A stretch of DNA of 64,000 bases, taken from contig JAKCPI010028533.1 in NCBI GenBank assembly GCA_023213315.1, positions 1 to 64,000 on the forward strand, given 5' to 3'. A program made the translations under genes and the position numbers. The notes under the pieces were generated by a model. That model saw only the letters and a list, made by a program, of their open reading frames with translations. It searched no databases and was not told where the DNA came from. The stretch is from Euborellia annulipes (Eukaryota; Arthropoda; Insecta; Dermaptera; Anisolabididae). Position 1 is the first letter of the stretch; each line of letters starts with the position of its first letter. This document shows, piece after piece, positions 54,272 to 64,000 of the stretch.

Positions 54272-57200
54272 CTAGAAAAAAAAAAAGATTATTGTGAAGA
54301 TAAAAAAAAATGTGTAAAGGAGAGTAATGATAATAATAGAAATATATAAATTACACACCAACAACAGCCATACATTCTTGAGGCAATGAAACTTGATGTT
54401 TCGAAGGAAGTTGAATAATAGCTCTATCATTTTCTTTTTTCATTAAGATTGCAGAACTTCCAGCACTTTTAGCATAGAATCCACCTGTTCCAGGATACTT
54501 TTCCACCGACATTACTCTAGTACCAAGTGGAAGAGCTCCAAGAGGATATGCATCACCTTCATTAGCTCGAACTAAGTAAAGCATATAGAAATATATATAT
54601 ATTAATTAATAACTAGACAGAATAAAAGTGAAAAAAGACAAATTTTAAGCAAGAAAATTTTGAAGGAAAAATATATTGAATTGTAAGCAAAAAAAAAATT
54701 AAATTTTTATTAATTTTTTCCAATTTCAATGTATATCCATCAAAATCTCGACATCGAATTTTTGACTTGATCGCAATACTTTCTCTCTCTATATAATACA
54801 TATATAGATAAGAGAAGGTAAAAAGGTTAAGGAGCACTGGTCTATATATATAAAAGGAAGTCGCAATTCTGTCTAATAGATACCTTTTTTTTTTTTAAGA
54901 AACTAAACTTGTTCGAATATGACTATTTAATAAATAATAATCTTTCTAATTATTTACAGAATATAATATTTTAATAATCACCAGGAATCCTTGGTATATA
55001 AGAGGAAGTTTTTATAATATCTCCAGGTTTCATATTTTCGGTCGCAACAATGTATTTTAATTTATCTTTAACGCCAACCAAAGCAACAAATCCAGTCCGA
55101 CATCCTCCTTTAAAAACTTCTAAGACTTTCTCTTCTAAAGGTGGCTGGTCGTCTTTTGGCCCTTGTCGAACTGTATCGATCCATTGATATTTTTGCTTTA
55201 TTCCGCCACCAATTCCTTTATGAACCACTCGACCTATTATAAAAAATAAGCCTTGTTTTATAACAATATACAAATAATTTAATTAGTAATCAAATAAATT
55301 CCTGATGAAAGGGAGAGGGACGACAATATTATTGACTTTTACAATAAATTGGAGGCGAAGTAATCTGAAATTTGAAAATTTATTTGTAGGTAGGTATATT
55401 CAGTGAATGTTAAAACATCTCCATGTGATTATTTCTTTGTTTTTTTTTTTTAAATTTGAAGAATCTTTAATAGAAACTTTTGTAATTTAAACAGAGCACA
55501 AGATTCTAATAGATTTCATCATTTTGAAATAATCACATGAGAGAAGGCATGTGTTTGAATATTTTAACTTGGGTGATTTTTTAATATAATCACATAAAGG
55601 CAGATAACATACACATGTGATAATTTTTGATAAATTTTAGCAAAAACCAACCAAGATTATTCAAAAAACTATTTTTCCCCAATAAAAGACGCTGGTAATA
55701 TGTTAAAAAATCTAATCTAGGCTTCTAAACAAGTAGAAATTTTATATAATTAAAAAAAAAAAACAGATTTATGAAAAATATAGCCTATATATATATATAT
55801 TTACATATGAGAAATTTTATTAAAAGCAATCAAAGTTATTCAAAGTATTTTTCCCAAATAACAGATGCTGATAATATGTTAAAAAATTTAATCTAGTCCT
55901 CTAAAGGAGTAGGAATTTTATTTAATTGAAAAATAGTAAATGAAATTTAGATATGAAAAATTTTATCAAATTTTATTAAAACCACTTGAGGTTCTACAAA
56001 GAGAGTATACCTACTTTCCCATTAATAAACGTTAATACTATATTAAATAATCTAGTCTCGACTTTGAAAGAAGTAAAAATTTTATATAATCACAAAAATG
56101 CAGATAACATAGACATATGACTATTTTTGATAAATTGTAGCAAAACCAACCAAGATTATCTAAAAAAAACTATTTTATCCAAATAACAGACGCTGGTAAT
56201 ATGTTAAAAAATCTAATTTGGTTCTCTAAAGAAGTAGGAATTTTATTTAATCAAAAAATTAAAAATGACATTTAGATATGAAAAATGTTATCAAATTTTA
56301 TTAAAACCACTTTAAGTTCCTCAAAGAGAGTATATTTCCCAATTAATAAACGTTAATACTATATTAAATAATCTAGTCTCGGCTTTGAAAGAAGTAAAAA
56401 TTGTATATAAAGACAAAAATGCAGATAACATAGATATATGACTATTTTTGATAAATTTTAGCAAAATTGTTAAAAGAAACTATTTTTCCCAAATAGAAAA
56501 CGCTGATACTATGTTAAAAAATCTAATTTGGTCCTCTAAAGAAGTAGAAATTTTATATAATAAAAAAAAAAATCAGATTTATGAAAAATATAGCCTATAT
56601 ATATATATATATATATATTTACATATGACAAATTTTATTTAAAGCAATGAAAGTTATTCAAAGTGAGTATTTTTCCGAAATAATAGATGCTGATAATATG
56701 TTAAAAAATTTAATCTAGTCCTCTAAAGAAGTAGGAATTTTATTTAATCAAAAAATAGTAAATGACATTTAGATATGAAAAATTTTATCAAATTTTATTA
56801 AAACCAATGGAAGTTATTCAATGAGAGTATTTTTCCCAATTATTAAACATTAATACTATATTAAATAATCTGGTCTTGGCTTGGAAAAAAGTAGTAATTT
56901 TATATATTCAAAAAATAGCAAATGACATTTAGATATGAAAGATTTTAGCAAATTTTATTAAATCCAAGGAAAGTTATTCAATGAGAGTATTTTTCCCAAT
57001 TATTAAACATTAATACTATATTAAATAATCTGGTCTTGGCTTGGAAAAAAGTAGTAATTTTATATATTCAAAAAATAGCAAATGACATTTAGATATGAAA
57101 GATTTTAGCAAATTTTATTAAATCCAAGGAAAGTTATTCAATGAGAGTATTTTTCCCAATTATTAAACATTAATACTATTTTAAATAATCTGGTCTTGGC

Positions 57201-60200
57201 TTCGAAACATGTCAAAATTTTATATAATCAAAATATAGAAAATGTCATTTACATATGAAAGATTTTATCAAATTTTATTAAATCCAAGGAAAGTTATTCA
57301 ATGAGAGTATTTTTCCCAATTATTAAACATTAATATTATATTAAATAATCTGGTCTTGGCTTGGAAAAAAGTAGAAATTTTATATATTCAAAAAATAGCA
57401 AATGACATTTAGATATGAAAGATTTTATCAAATTTTATTAAAACCAAGGGAAGTTATTCAATGAGAGTATTTTTCCCAATTATTAAACATTAATACTATA
57501 TTAAATAATCTGGTCTTGGCTTGGAAAAAAGTAGAAATTTTATATATTCAAAAAATAGCAAATGACATTTAGATATGAAAGATTTTATCAAATTTTATTA
57601 AAACCAAACAAAGTTCCTCAAAGAGAGTATTTTTCCCAATTAATAAACGTTAATAATATATTAAATAATCTAGTCTCGGCATTGAAAAAAGTAAAAATTT
57701 TATATAGTCACAAAAATGCAGATAATATAGATATATGAATATTTTTGATAAATTTTTGCAAAATCAACCAAGATTATATAAAGAAACTATTTTTCCCAAA
57801 TAAAAGACCCTAATAATGTGTTAAAAAATCTAATCTAGTCTTCTAAACAAGTAGAAATTTTATATAATTAAAAAAAAAAATCAGATTTATGACAAATATA
57901 GTCTATATATATATATATTTACATATGACAAATTTTATTAAAAGAAATCAATGTTATTCAAATTGAGTATTTTTTCAAATAACAGACGCTGATAATATGT
58001 TAAAAAATCTAATCTAGTGCTCTAAAGAAGTAGGAATTTTATTTAATCAAAAAATAGTAAATGACATTTAGATGTGAAAAATTTTATCAAATTTTATTAA
58101 AACCACTTGAAATTCCTCAAAGAGAGTAATTTTTTCAATTAATAAACGTTAATACTATATTAAATAATTTGGTCTCGGCTTGGAAAAAAGTAGAAATTTT
58201 ATATAATCACAAAAATGCAGATAACATAAATATATGAATATTTTTGATAAATTTGAGCAAAACTAACCAAGATTAACTAAAAAAAACTATTTTATCCAAA
58301 TAATAGATGCTGATACAATGTTAAAAAATCTAATCTGGGCCTCTAAAGAAGTAGGAATTTTATTTAATCAAAAATTTGAAAATGACATTTAGATATGAAA
58401 AATTTTATCAAATTTTATTAAAACCAAACAAAGTTCCTCAAAGAGAGTATATTTCCCAATTAATAAACTTTAATACTATATTAAATAATCTAGTCTCGGC
58501 TTTGAAAGAAGTAAAAATTTTATATAATCACAAAAATGCAGATAACATAGATATATGAATATTTGTGATAAATTTTAGCAAAACCAACCAAGATTATTAA
58601 AAGAAACTATTTTTCCCAAATAAAAGACGTTGATAATATGTTAAAAAATCTAATCTGGGCCTCTAAAGAAGTAGGAATTTTATTTAATCAAAAAATAGTA
58701 AATGACATTTAGATATGAAAAATTTTATCAAATTTTATTAAAACAAAGCGAAGTTCTTCAAAGAGAGTATATTTTCCAATTAATAAACGTTAATTCTATA
58801 TTAAATAATCTAGTCTCGGCTTTGAAAGAAGTAACAATTTTATATAATCACAAAAATGCAGATAACATATACATATGCCTATTTTTGATAAATTGTAGCA
58901 AAACCAACCAAGATTATATAAAAAAACTATTTTTCCCAAATAACGACGCTGGTAATATTTTAAAAAATCTAATCTAGTCTTCTAAACAAGTAGAAATTTT
59001 ATATAATTAAAAAAAAATCAGATTTATGACAAATATAGCCTGTATACCTATATATACATATTTACATATGACAAATTTTATTAAAAGCAATCAAAGTTAT
59101 TCAAAGTGAGTATTTTTCCCAAATAACAGACGCTGATAATATGTTAAAAAATCTAATCGAGTCTTCTAAAGAAGTAGGAATTTTATTTAAACAAAAAATA
59201 GAAAATGACAATTAGATATGAAAAATTTTATCAAATTTTATTAAAATCAAACAAAGTTCTTCAAAAAGAGTATTTTTCCCAATTAATAAACGTTAATACT
59301 ATATTCAATAATCTAGTCTCGTCATTGAAAGAAGTAAAAATTTTATATAGTCACAAAAATGCAAATAATATAGACCAGTGGTTCCCAACCTTTTTTGACC
59401 CATCGCCCCTTTCTGGAGGTTGACTAACACCTATCGCCCCCCCCCCCTTTACATTTTCATTGTATACCTAATTATAATTTGAAGTAAAGTGTAAATAATA
59501 AAGCTGTTTTATTATTTTAAACAATTTTATTACCGTAGGCCTATATACAGGGCCGCAGACCGACTTGACAGGCCCCGGAGCTACTTAGTAATACTTAGTA
59601 ATACCCCCCCCCCAAAAAAAAAAAAAAAAAAGTTTTTTTTTTTAGTATATAAAAGGCCATTGTGGCCTTCATGGCAACAATTTTTTACACAGTTTTTGAC
59701 ACAACTTTTGAAATAGTTATTCATAGCTTACAATATTTATTTAAATAAAGTTATATAAAATTTTTTCAAAATTTCCTAAACAAAGAGTTACAAAGTTTTA
59801 ATTTATCGAGGCCAGATCTGGGCAGAGGAATTCCGGGGGAATCTGGGGATATGGAAAATTTTTTGAAAATTAGCCACTGAAATCTGCATTTTTAGCTATC
59901 CTGAGTCGTGAAAAAGACTAAACTTGATTTGAGCTTAAAGGGCCCGGGCCCTGAAGAAAAAAATTTCAAGAAAATGATTTTTTTAATTGAAATTTTAAGA
60001 TTCGAGCTTAAAGAGCCCGAAGGCTCCCATGAAAAAAATTTCAAAAAAATGATTTTTTTAAATTGAAATTTAGAATTTGAGTTAAAAGTGACGTTTCAAA
60101 TCTAGATTGGAATTATCTTCAGACTATTTTATTTTTATGATAATATTTTATCTTCTTCTATCCTGACCATCCTGTAAATAGGAGATTTTTCTTTTTTTAA

Positions 60201-63200
60201 ATTTTAGTAAATAATTTTTTCTCCCTTTGAATACTCATCGCCCCCCAATCGCCCCCCGCTTATTTATCGCCCCCCTGAAAACCCAAATCGCCCCCAGGTT
60301 GGGAACCACTGATATAGACATATGACTATTTTTGATAAATTTTTGCAAAATCAACCAAGATTATTTAAAGAAACTATTTTTCCCAAATAAAAGACCCTGA
60401 TAATATGTTAAAAATCTAATCTAGTCTTTTAAACAAGTAGAAATTTTATATAATATAAAAATATAAGTTATTACAAATATAGACTATATATAGAGATATA
60501 CCATGTATATATATATATATATATTTAAAGATTTACATATGACAAATTTTATTAAAAGCAAAGTTATTCACAGAGAGTATTTTTCCCAAATAATAGACGT
60601 TAATAATATATTAAATAATCTGGCACAGTGAGGGACAATATTAAGTCCCACCCATGCGTTTTCTACTTGTGATTATTTCATTGGTTTAAAAAAAAAAATT
60701 ATATATTTTTTTAATTGATACTTTCTTTATTCAAATCATAGAAAATTTCCAATAAAGATTTTCAAAAATAATAAAAACAAAACTAATAAAATTGAAATAA
60801 TTGAAGCTACTCTAGATAAAAATGAAACTATTCCTGAACAAACGATAAATAATGAGGTGAATGAAAATGAAAATGAGATTGCTCCAGTGAAGGAAGAAAA
60901 TTTTCATGAGGAAATTCCTGCAAATGAAGAGGAAACAACAGTTCCACCAGAGAGCTAACAACGAAGTCGGAAACGACCTACCCGTCTATGGACAAAAGAT
61001 TATGAAATGACATTGAAATGTGAAATGATGTCAATCAATGAAATGGTTGAAAATCAGGATGAGTCTGAAAACAAATGGAAAAGAAGAGATTAAGGCTCAC
61101 TTAAAAAATAATAAGTAGATTTTAGTTAAAAATGGTGAAAACTCAAATATAATAGATTTAAAAATGGTACTGAAAGAAAAATTAAAACCGAATGGTGAAC
61201 TTGAAAGAAGAAAAGATTCGCTTCAGTTGTTAAATTAAGTTCCATAAGATTTCTTTTAGGATTAGCAGTCGAAGAAAATATGAAAATCCATCAGATGGAT
61301 GTTTCTACAGCCTTCCTAATGGATAACTAGAAGAAACTTTATATGGAAGTTCCCAAAAGCCTTAATAAATATTTAAACGAAATAATAATAGAAAAGTGTG
61401 ACAAAAACGATAAAACAGTATTATTAAATGCGAGGAATGCTTGAAGACTTCAAAAGGAATAAAGATAATGTCTGTCTTTTGTAAAAGGCACTTTACGGTC
61501 TCAAACAATTAGGCCGTCAGTGGTTTATCAAATTAGACCACAAAAACAGAAACTAAATTTGAAACCGTCCAGTTACTGATCAATGCATTTATTCCTCAAC
61601 TAAAAAGACAAGATAATTGTTGCTGTCTACGTTGACCATATTTTGATCGCCTGCACGAATGAATCAAGAATAAATCAATTAAAAAAGAGTTTAGCATTGT
61701 CTTTTGAAATGAGGGACTTAGGCGAATTACATTATTGTCTAAGAATTATGTTCTCTCGAGAAAATGACGGATCTATAAAAATCAATCAAGAGAAATACAC
61801 TCAAGAGTTATTAATAAAATATAAAATGGAAAATAGCAAGACAGTGCTTACACCTCTTGAACCCTGAGTAAAGTGAGAAAAAAATGAGTTAAAAAAGGAA
61901 GATAAAAATATACCCTATCAAAATCTAATTGACAGTCATGGCTACCTGGCAGTAGCAACGCGTCCAGACATTGCCCATCTGGTAAGCTACTTAAGCCAGT
62001 TCAACAAAAATTTTGACAAAAGTCATTGGATGGCTGCAAAAGGGGTTTTACAATACCTAAAATACACAAAAAATGTGTCTCTTCAGTTTGTCAAAACAAA
62101 TAAAAAAGTAATAACTGGATTTTTGCGACGCAGATTGGGCAAGCTGTACGGTTGACCGTAGGTCATTTACGGGGTACTGCTTCAAGTTTGCAGGAGGAGC
62201 CGTCAGCTGGGAGACCAAAAAGCAGAAGACTGTGGCACTCTCTACAGCTGAGGCTGAGTATATGTCCTTAACAGAAGCAGCTAAAGAGGCTATCCATCTG
62301 AAACAGCTGGCAAAAGATATGGGATTAGGGTGTAACACAATAACCATGGGCGTAACTAGGAGGGTGAGCTAGGATGGCTGATCCTATGCCCCCCCCCCCC
62401 CCCAGCCAAATTCTCACTCATGGTTGCAATGCAACTCTTCAAATTACTGACCAGACGTCAGGATTTCTTCAACTTCATTTTTCATATATTTTCTATGCAA
62501 TGGCTATATATATATAATTTTTTTTTGGTATTTTAATTTAGACCTCATCTTTATTTGTTTCTTGTTTGGTAGCCAAATGAAATTAAAAATTTTTTGTTAT
62601 TTGTGAAGAGAATGAGACTCCAAACCCCTAGGATAAGAAGCAATTACTCTACATATCTGTAAAAAGACCCAGGAGTGTAACTAATCTTAAAGTTGTTTTT
62701 GACAAAATGTATTAACTAAATCCTAAGTTTTCTTGAGAGCTATCATTTCCAGATATACTCCTATTAGTATTATTGATTTTTTAATGATATATATATATAT
62801 ATATAAGTAGGTGTATAGTAATAATAATATAGAATGTTAATTTAATTTTTAGGATATTGACTAGGATAATAAAAGATAAATATGTAAAAGAATTAATATA
62901 TAATACAAATAAAATATTAAATAAATGATAATATATAATAAAATGTATTTATAAACACAAAATTGCCTAACTTTTTAAAGAAAATAAGTTGTTACTAGCA
63001 ATATAGGATACATATCAAAATATAATGAAAAAATACCTGTTTTGGGATCTCTCCCAGCTAAATTAGTTGTTTTTAGGGGCTGAACTGTATATTCTTCAGG
63101 GTAATGGACTATTCTCCATAGACATTGACTGCCTGGTGAAGGTAATTTCAATCTTGGCTTATTTCTAACACTTGTAATCAATATTTTAGAAAGTTTATGA

Positions 63201-63226
63201 TTAATTAATTGTAAAGTTGTATTCAT
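54066..63226 (-). CDS. MRPL2: Mitochondrial large-subunit ribosomal protein uL2m, four exons
   Basis: The product is a structural protein of the mitochondrial 54S/39S large ribosomal subunit that binds rRNA near the peptidyl-transferase centre. The CDS joins 63226-63037, 55233-54982, 54571-54359 and 54271-54066: 861 nt, 286 codons plus TAA. Every intron starts GT, ends AG and splits a codon after its first base (Gly, Val, Gly), which supports the model strongly. Residues 1-35 are basic and hydroxylated, like a mitochondrial presequence. The uL2 signature [15 protein letters not shown] crosses junction 1 and [12 protein letters not shown] follows; the SH3-like C-terminal domain includes [21 protein letters not shown] and GRTSNIG, and the tail has [17 protein letters not shown]. 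These are family hallmarks of MRPL2. The start is the first ATG of the exon-1 frame. Intron 1 (7.8 kb) is full of repeats, yet all exons are open, so the gene looks intact. Untranslated exons cannot be excluded. Confidence 0.95.
54359..54571 (-). CDS. MRPL2: MRPL2 exon 3
   Basis: The acceptor ttacttag is followed by TT CGA GCT AAT, completing Val and reading [17 protein letters not shown]. The exon ends GTT G before the donor gtgtgt. It covers most of the C-terminal SH3-like domain, including [18 protein letters not shown], the position of the conserved QLPS motif. Confidence 0.93.
54728..54824 (+). mobile_element. Repeat A 3' end in MRPL2 intron 2
   Basis: Only the last ~100 bp of Repeat A is present: the block tatatccatcaaaatctcg to ttttgac, then the terminal AT hairpin ending agagaaggtaaaa. 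The 410-bp intron is otherwise AT-rich and featureless. Confidence 0.8.
54982..55233 (-). CDS. MRPL2: MRPL2 exon 2
   Basis: The exon follows a T-rich acceptor ending ataatag and starts GT CGA GTG (completing Gly, then Arg-Val). It encodes 83 whole codons, including [12 protein letters not shown] and [13 protein letters not shown], and ends CCT G before the donor gtgatt. The open frame continues upstream into intron sequence by chance, so the ATG at 55273 is not a start. Confidence 0.93.
55570..60650. repeat. ~160-bp tandem satellite array in MRPL2 intron 1
   Basis: The block containing 'aatccaagga/aaaccaaggg' recurs at 56961, 57121, 57281, 57441 and 57601, exactly 160 bp apart; elsewhere the spacing drifts. 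Two alternating unit types are visible: one with TTTCCCAATTAATAAACG and AATCTAGTCTCGGC, the other with TTTCCCAAATAACAGACGC and AATCTAATCTAG. Outside the central run this gives a ~320-bp dimer. After removing the 934-bp insert, roughly 25 units remain. Units near 57 kb are almost identical, which implies recent local homogenisation. Confidence 0.9.
59386..60311. mobile_element. hAT-type element inside the intron-1 array (TSD atatagac)
   Basis: The termini CAGTGGTTCCCAACC and GGTTGGGAACCACTG are perfect inverted repeats, flanked on both sides by the 8-bp duplication atatagac (59378-59385, 60312-60319). The interior is non-coding and carries a C run, a 'cagggccgcag' block and cgcccccc motifs near the right end. 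The satellite continues in register after it, so the insertion is younger than the array. Confidence 0.92.
60740..62340 (+). pseudogene. Degenerate Copia-type retrotransposon pol fragment
   Basis: Three-frame reading gives Copia order: an acidic/basic linker (60.74-60.96 kb), a KRPTR-like block (60.97 kb), reverse-transcriptase block QMDVSTAFL (61.28 kb), YVDHILIAC (61.63 kb; the usual YVDD second Asp is His), [14 protein letters not shown] (61.70 kb), [16 protein letters not shown] (61.96 kb), then RNase H with [13 protein letters not shown] and [10 protein letters not shown] (62.19-62.27 kb). Several stops and frameshifts separate the blocks, gag, protease and most of integrase are missing, and no LTRs are recognisable. 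It is dead, and lies inside MRPL2 intron 1 antisense to the gene. Confidence 0.88.
62341..62660. mobile_element. hAT-like left end and AT-rich tail after the Copia fragment
   Basis: CATGGGCGTAACTAGG followed by a 16-nt C run (62387-62402) resembles the left termini of the window's hAT MITEs. It abuts the broken Copia reading frame. No matching right end was found. A SINE-B-like scrap (gacctcat...ggtagccaaatg) lies near 62542-62580. Confidence 0.35.
63037..63226 (-). CDS. MRPL2: MRPL2 exon 1 (start codon, presequence, uL2 start)
   Basis: This exon encodes residues 1-63 plus the first base of Gly64. It reads from ATG at 63226 and ends ...AAA ACA G, followed by the donor gtattt at 63036. It contains the basic N-terminus expected of a matrix-targeting signal and the start of the uL2 signature (NLAGRDPKT). 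Confidence 0.93.
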
Positions 63227-63580
63227 GATATTCTTAAGTGTTTATAAAATCAAATTGTAAAATATTTTAAAATTTGACAAGAATAACCAAATTTGTTAAT
63301 GAAAATGAAGTTAGCAGTGCTTAGATGTCAAGTGAACTTAGAAACAGGCGCGCGCCAATTTCCTATTATTTTAAATAGTTCATTCTGCTTGAATATTAAA
63401 CAAACCCAAGTATAAAGGTTTATTTAAATTTTTAGAATGTTGACAGCCAATCAGAATAATTTTAGCCCCTTCTGGCGTTAAAGGGTTTAATTTATAAATC
63501 CTGAAAAAAGAAATTAAGTATTAAAAAAATTTAAGAAATAAATTTATATATTTAGGGATACTTTTTCCACGATTATTTTA
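63227..63580. other. MRPL2 upstream region
   Basis: AT-rich except for the GC palindrome at 63347. No TATA box at a convincing place; no second gene seen. Confidence 0.45.
63340..63365 (-). promoter_or_regulatory. GC-rich E2F-like element upstream of MRPL2
   Basis: About 120-140 bp upstream of the MRPL2 ATG is a GC island holding the palindrome GGCGCGCGCC (63347-63356). On the gene strand it extends to ATTGGCGCG, which resembles an E2F/DP site. The position suits a housekeeping core-promoter element. Its activity is inferred. Confidence 0.35.
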
Positions 63581-63584
63581 GATT

Positions 63585-63690
63585 AGGGGTCGCCCACATT
63601 TTACGTAACGCGTTGGGGGGGGGTAGGAGTCTGGACAAAGCGTTACTAATTGTGACTTGGGGGACCCGGGGATTTCTCTAGGACATCACA
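63585..63690. repeat. ACGCGTTACGTAA repeat, copy 2
   Basis: TTACGTAACGCGT followed by a G run, 'gtctggacaaagcg' and 'gggacccggggatttctct': the inverse of 42560-42655. Confidence 0.65.
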
Positions 63691-63760
63691 ATTCAAAGTT
63701 GAATTTATAAAACGAAACCTGAGTTTGAAAAGATGAGATGAGACTAGTATACTAAAAAAG

Positions 63761-64000
63761 AAAAATCTGGTGTGACTGGCGCACAGCACACAACTTTCTC
63801 TTACCTTCGGTAATCGAAAGTTGTGTTCTGTGCTTGTCACACCAGATTTTTTGTGTCGACATATATTTAGTTCCCGACAGTAGGGTACAATTGAATTCAA
63901 GATGTAAAATTTATAAGTATGGGAAAATATTTATATTTTGTTACCATGGCAACCATTTCTCCTATCTTCCCTATGAAATACAAGAGTAAAGTGGTCTTCA
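63761..64000 (+). mobile_element. Repeat A, cut by window end
   Basis: Full 5' hairpin, following block and X-box GTTACCATGGCAAC (63940-63953). It continues beyond the window. Confidence 0.95.

Larger units (their letters stand above)
55234..63036 (-). other. MRPL2: MRPL2 intron 1, repeat-filled
   Basis: This 7.8-kb intron is bounded by gtattt and ataatag. In + coordinates it contains a ~160-bp tandem array (55.57-60.65 kb), a hAT element inside that array, a decayed Copia pol fragment (60.74-62.34 kb), a hAT-like left end with a C run near 62345-62402 and AT-rich filler. The insertions have left the exons intact. Confidence 0.85.

Noticed and set aside
54613..54837. Minus-strand frame between MRPL2 exons 2 and 3
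   Set aside because: It lies wholly in intron 2 and largely over a Repeat A end.

Overview
This is a eukaryotic window: very A+T-rich, almost no long open reading frames, GT-AG introns, tRNA-derived SINEs, LINE and Copia fragments, and dense nested hAT-type MITEs. The one recognisable host gene and the repeat types point to an invertebrate animal, most likely an arthropod; I cannot place it further. Nothing here looks prokaryotic.

Only one host protein-coding gene is well supported: mitochondrial ribosomal protein uL2m (MRPL2) on the minus strand, rebuilt from four exons between 63226 and 54066. All junctions are GT-AG and phase 1, giving 286 codons plus stop. Intron 1 (7.8 kb) holds a ~160-bp tandem array at 55.57-60.65 kb, interrupted by an intact hAT element with an 8-bp target duplication, and then a decayed Copia pol fragment at 60.74-62.34 kb. 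Intron 2 holds the 3' end of the main dispersed repeat. A second candidate for host function is a promoter-like block at 46.13-46.40 kb (CCAAT boxes, a heat-shock-element-like run, TATA and initiator at canonical spacing) with no coding region behind it.

The rest is a repeat landscape. The dominant family ('Repeat A', ~0.67 kb, more than 20 full or partial copies) has a ~90-nt 5' terminal hairpin, conserved blocks, a CA/CAGA microsatellite and a 3' AT hairpin ending in GGTAAGAGAAAGTAAAA. It makes no detectable target duplication, and I read it as a non-autonomous Helentron/HINE-like element. At least nineteen hAT-type elements are defined by paired termini with 8-bp flanking duplications (most perfect, a few with one or two mismatches). 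Many carry long G or C runs just inside their termini, and several are nested in one another. Two main tRNA-derived SINE families (here SINE-A and SINE-B), a third (SINE-C), three LINE reverse-transcriptase tails, a Tc1/mariner-like MITE, a 99-bp satellite of 11 copies at 11.86-12.95 kb and several near-perfect long inverted repeats complete the picture.

Layout: 0-11 kb AT-rich DNA with SINE-B, Repeat A, paired hAT MITEs and a LINE tail; 11.4-13 kb a perfect 117-bp foldback and the 99-bp satellite; 14-20 kb MITEs, Repeat A and a SINE; 21.4-22.4 kb a large foldback with a tRNA-like core; 23.5-29 kb stacked hAT elements; 29-37 kb Repeat A rich; 38-38.9 kb a LINE split by a SINE; 40-51 kb nested hATs; 52-53.7 kb a LINE and a long inverted repeat; 54-63.2 kb MRPL2; 63.8 kb to the end another Repeat A copy.
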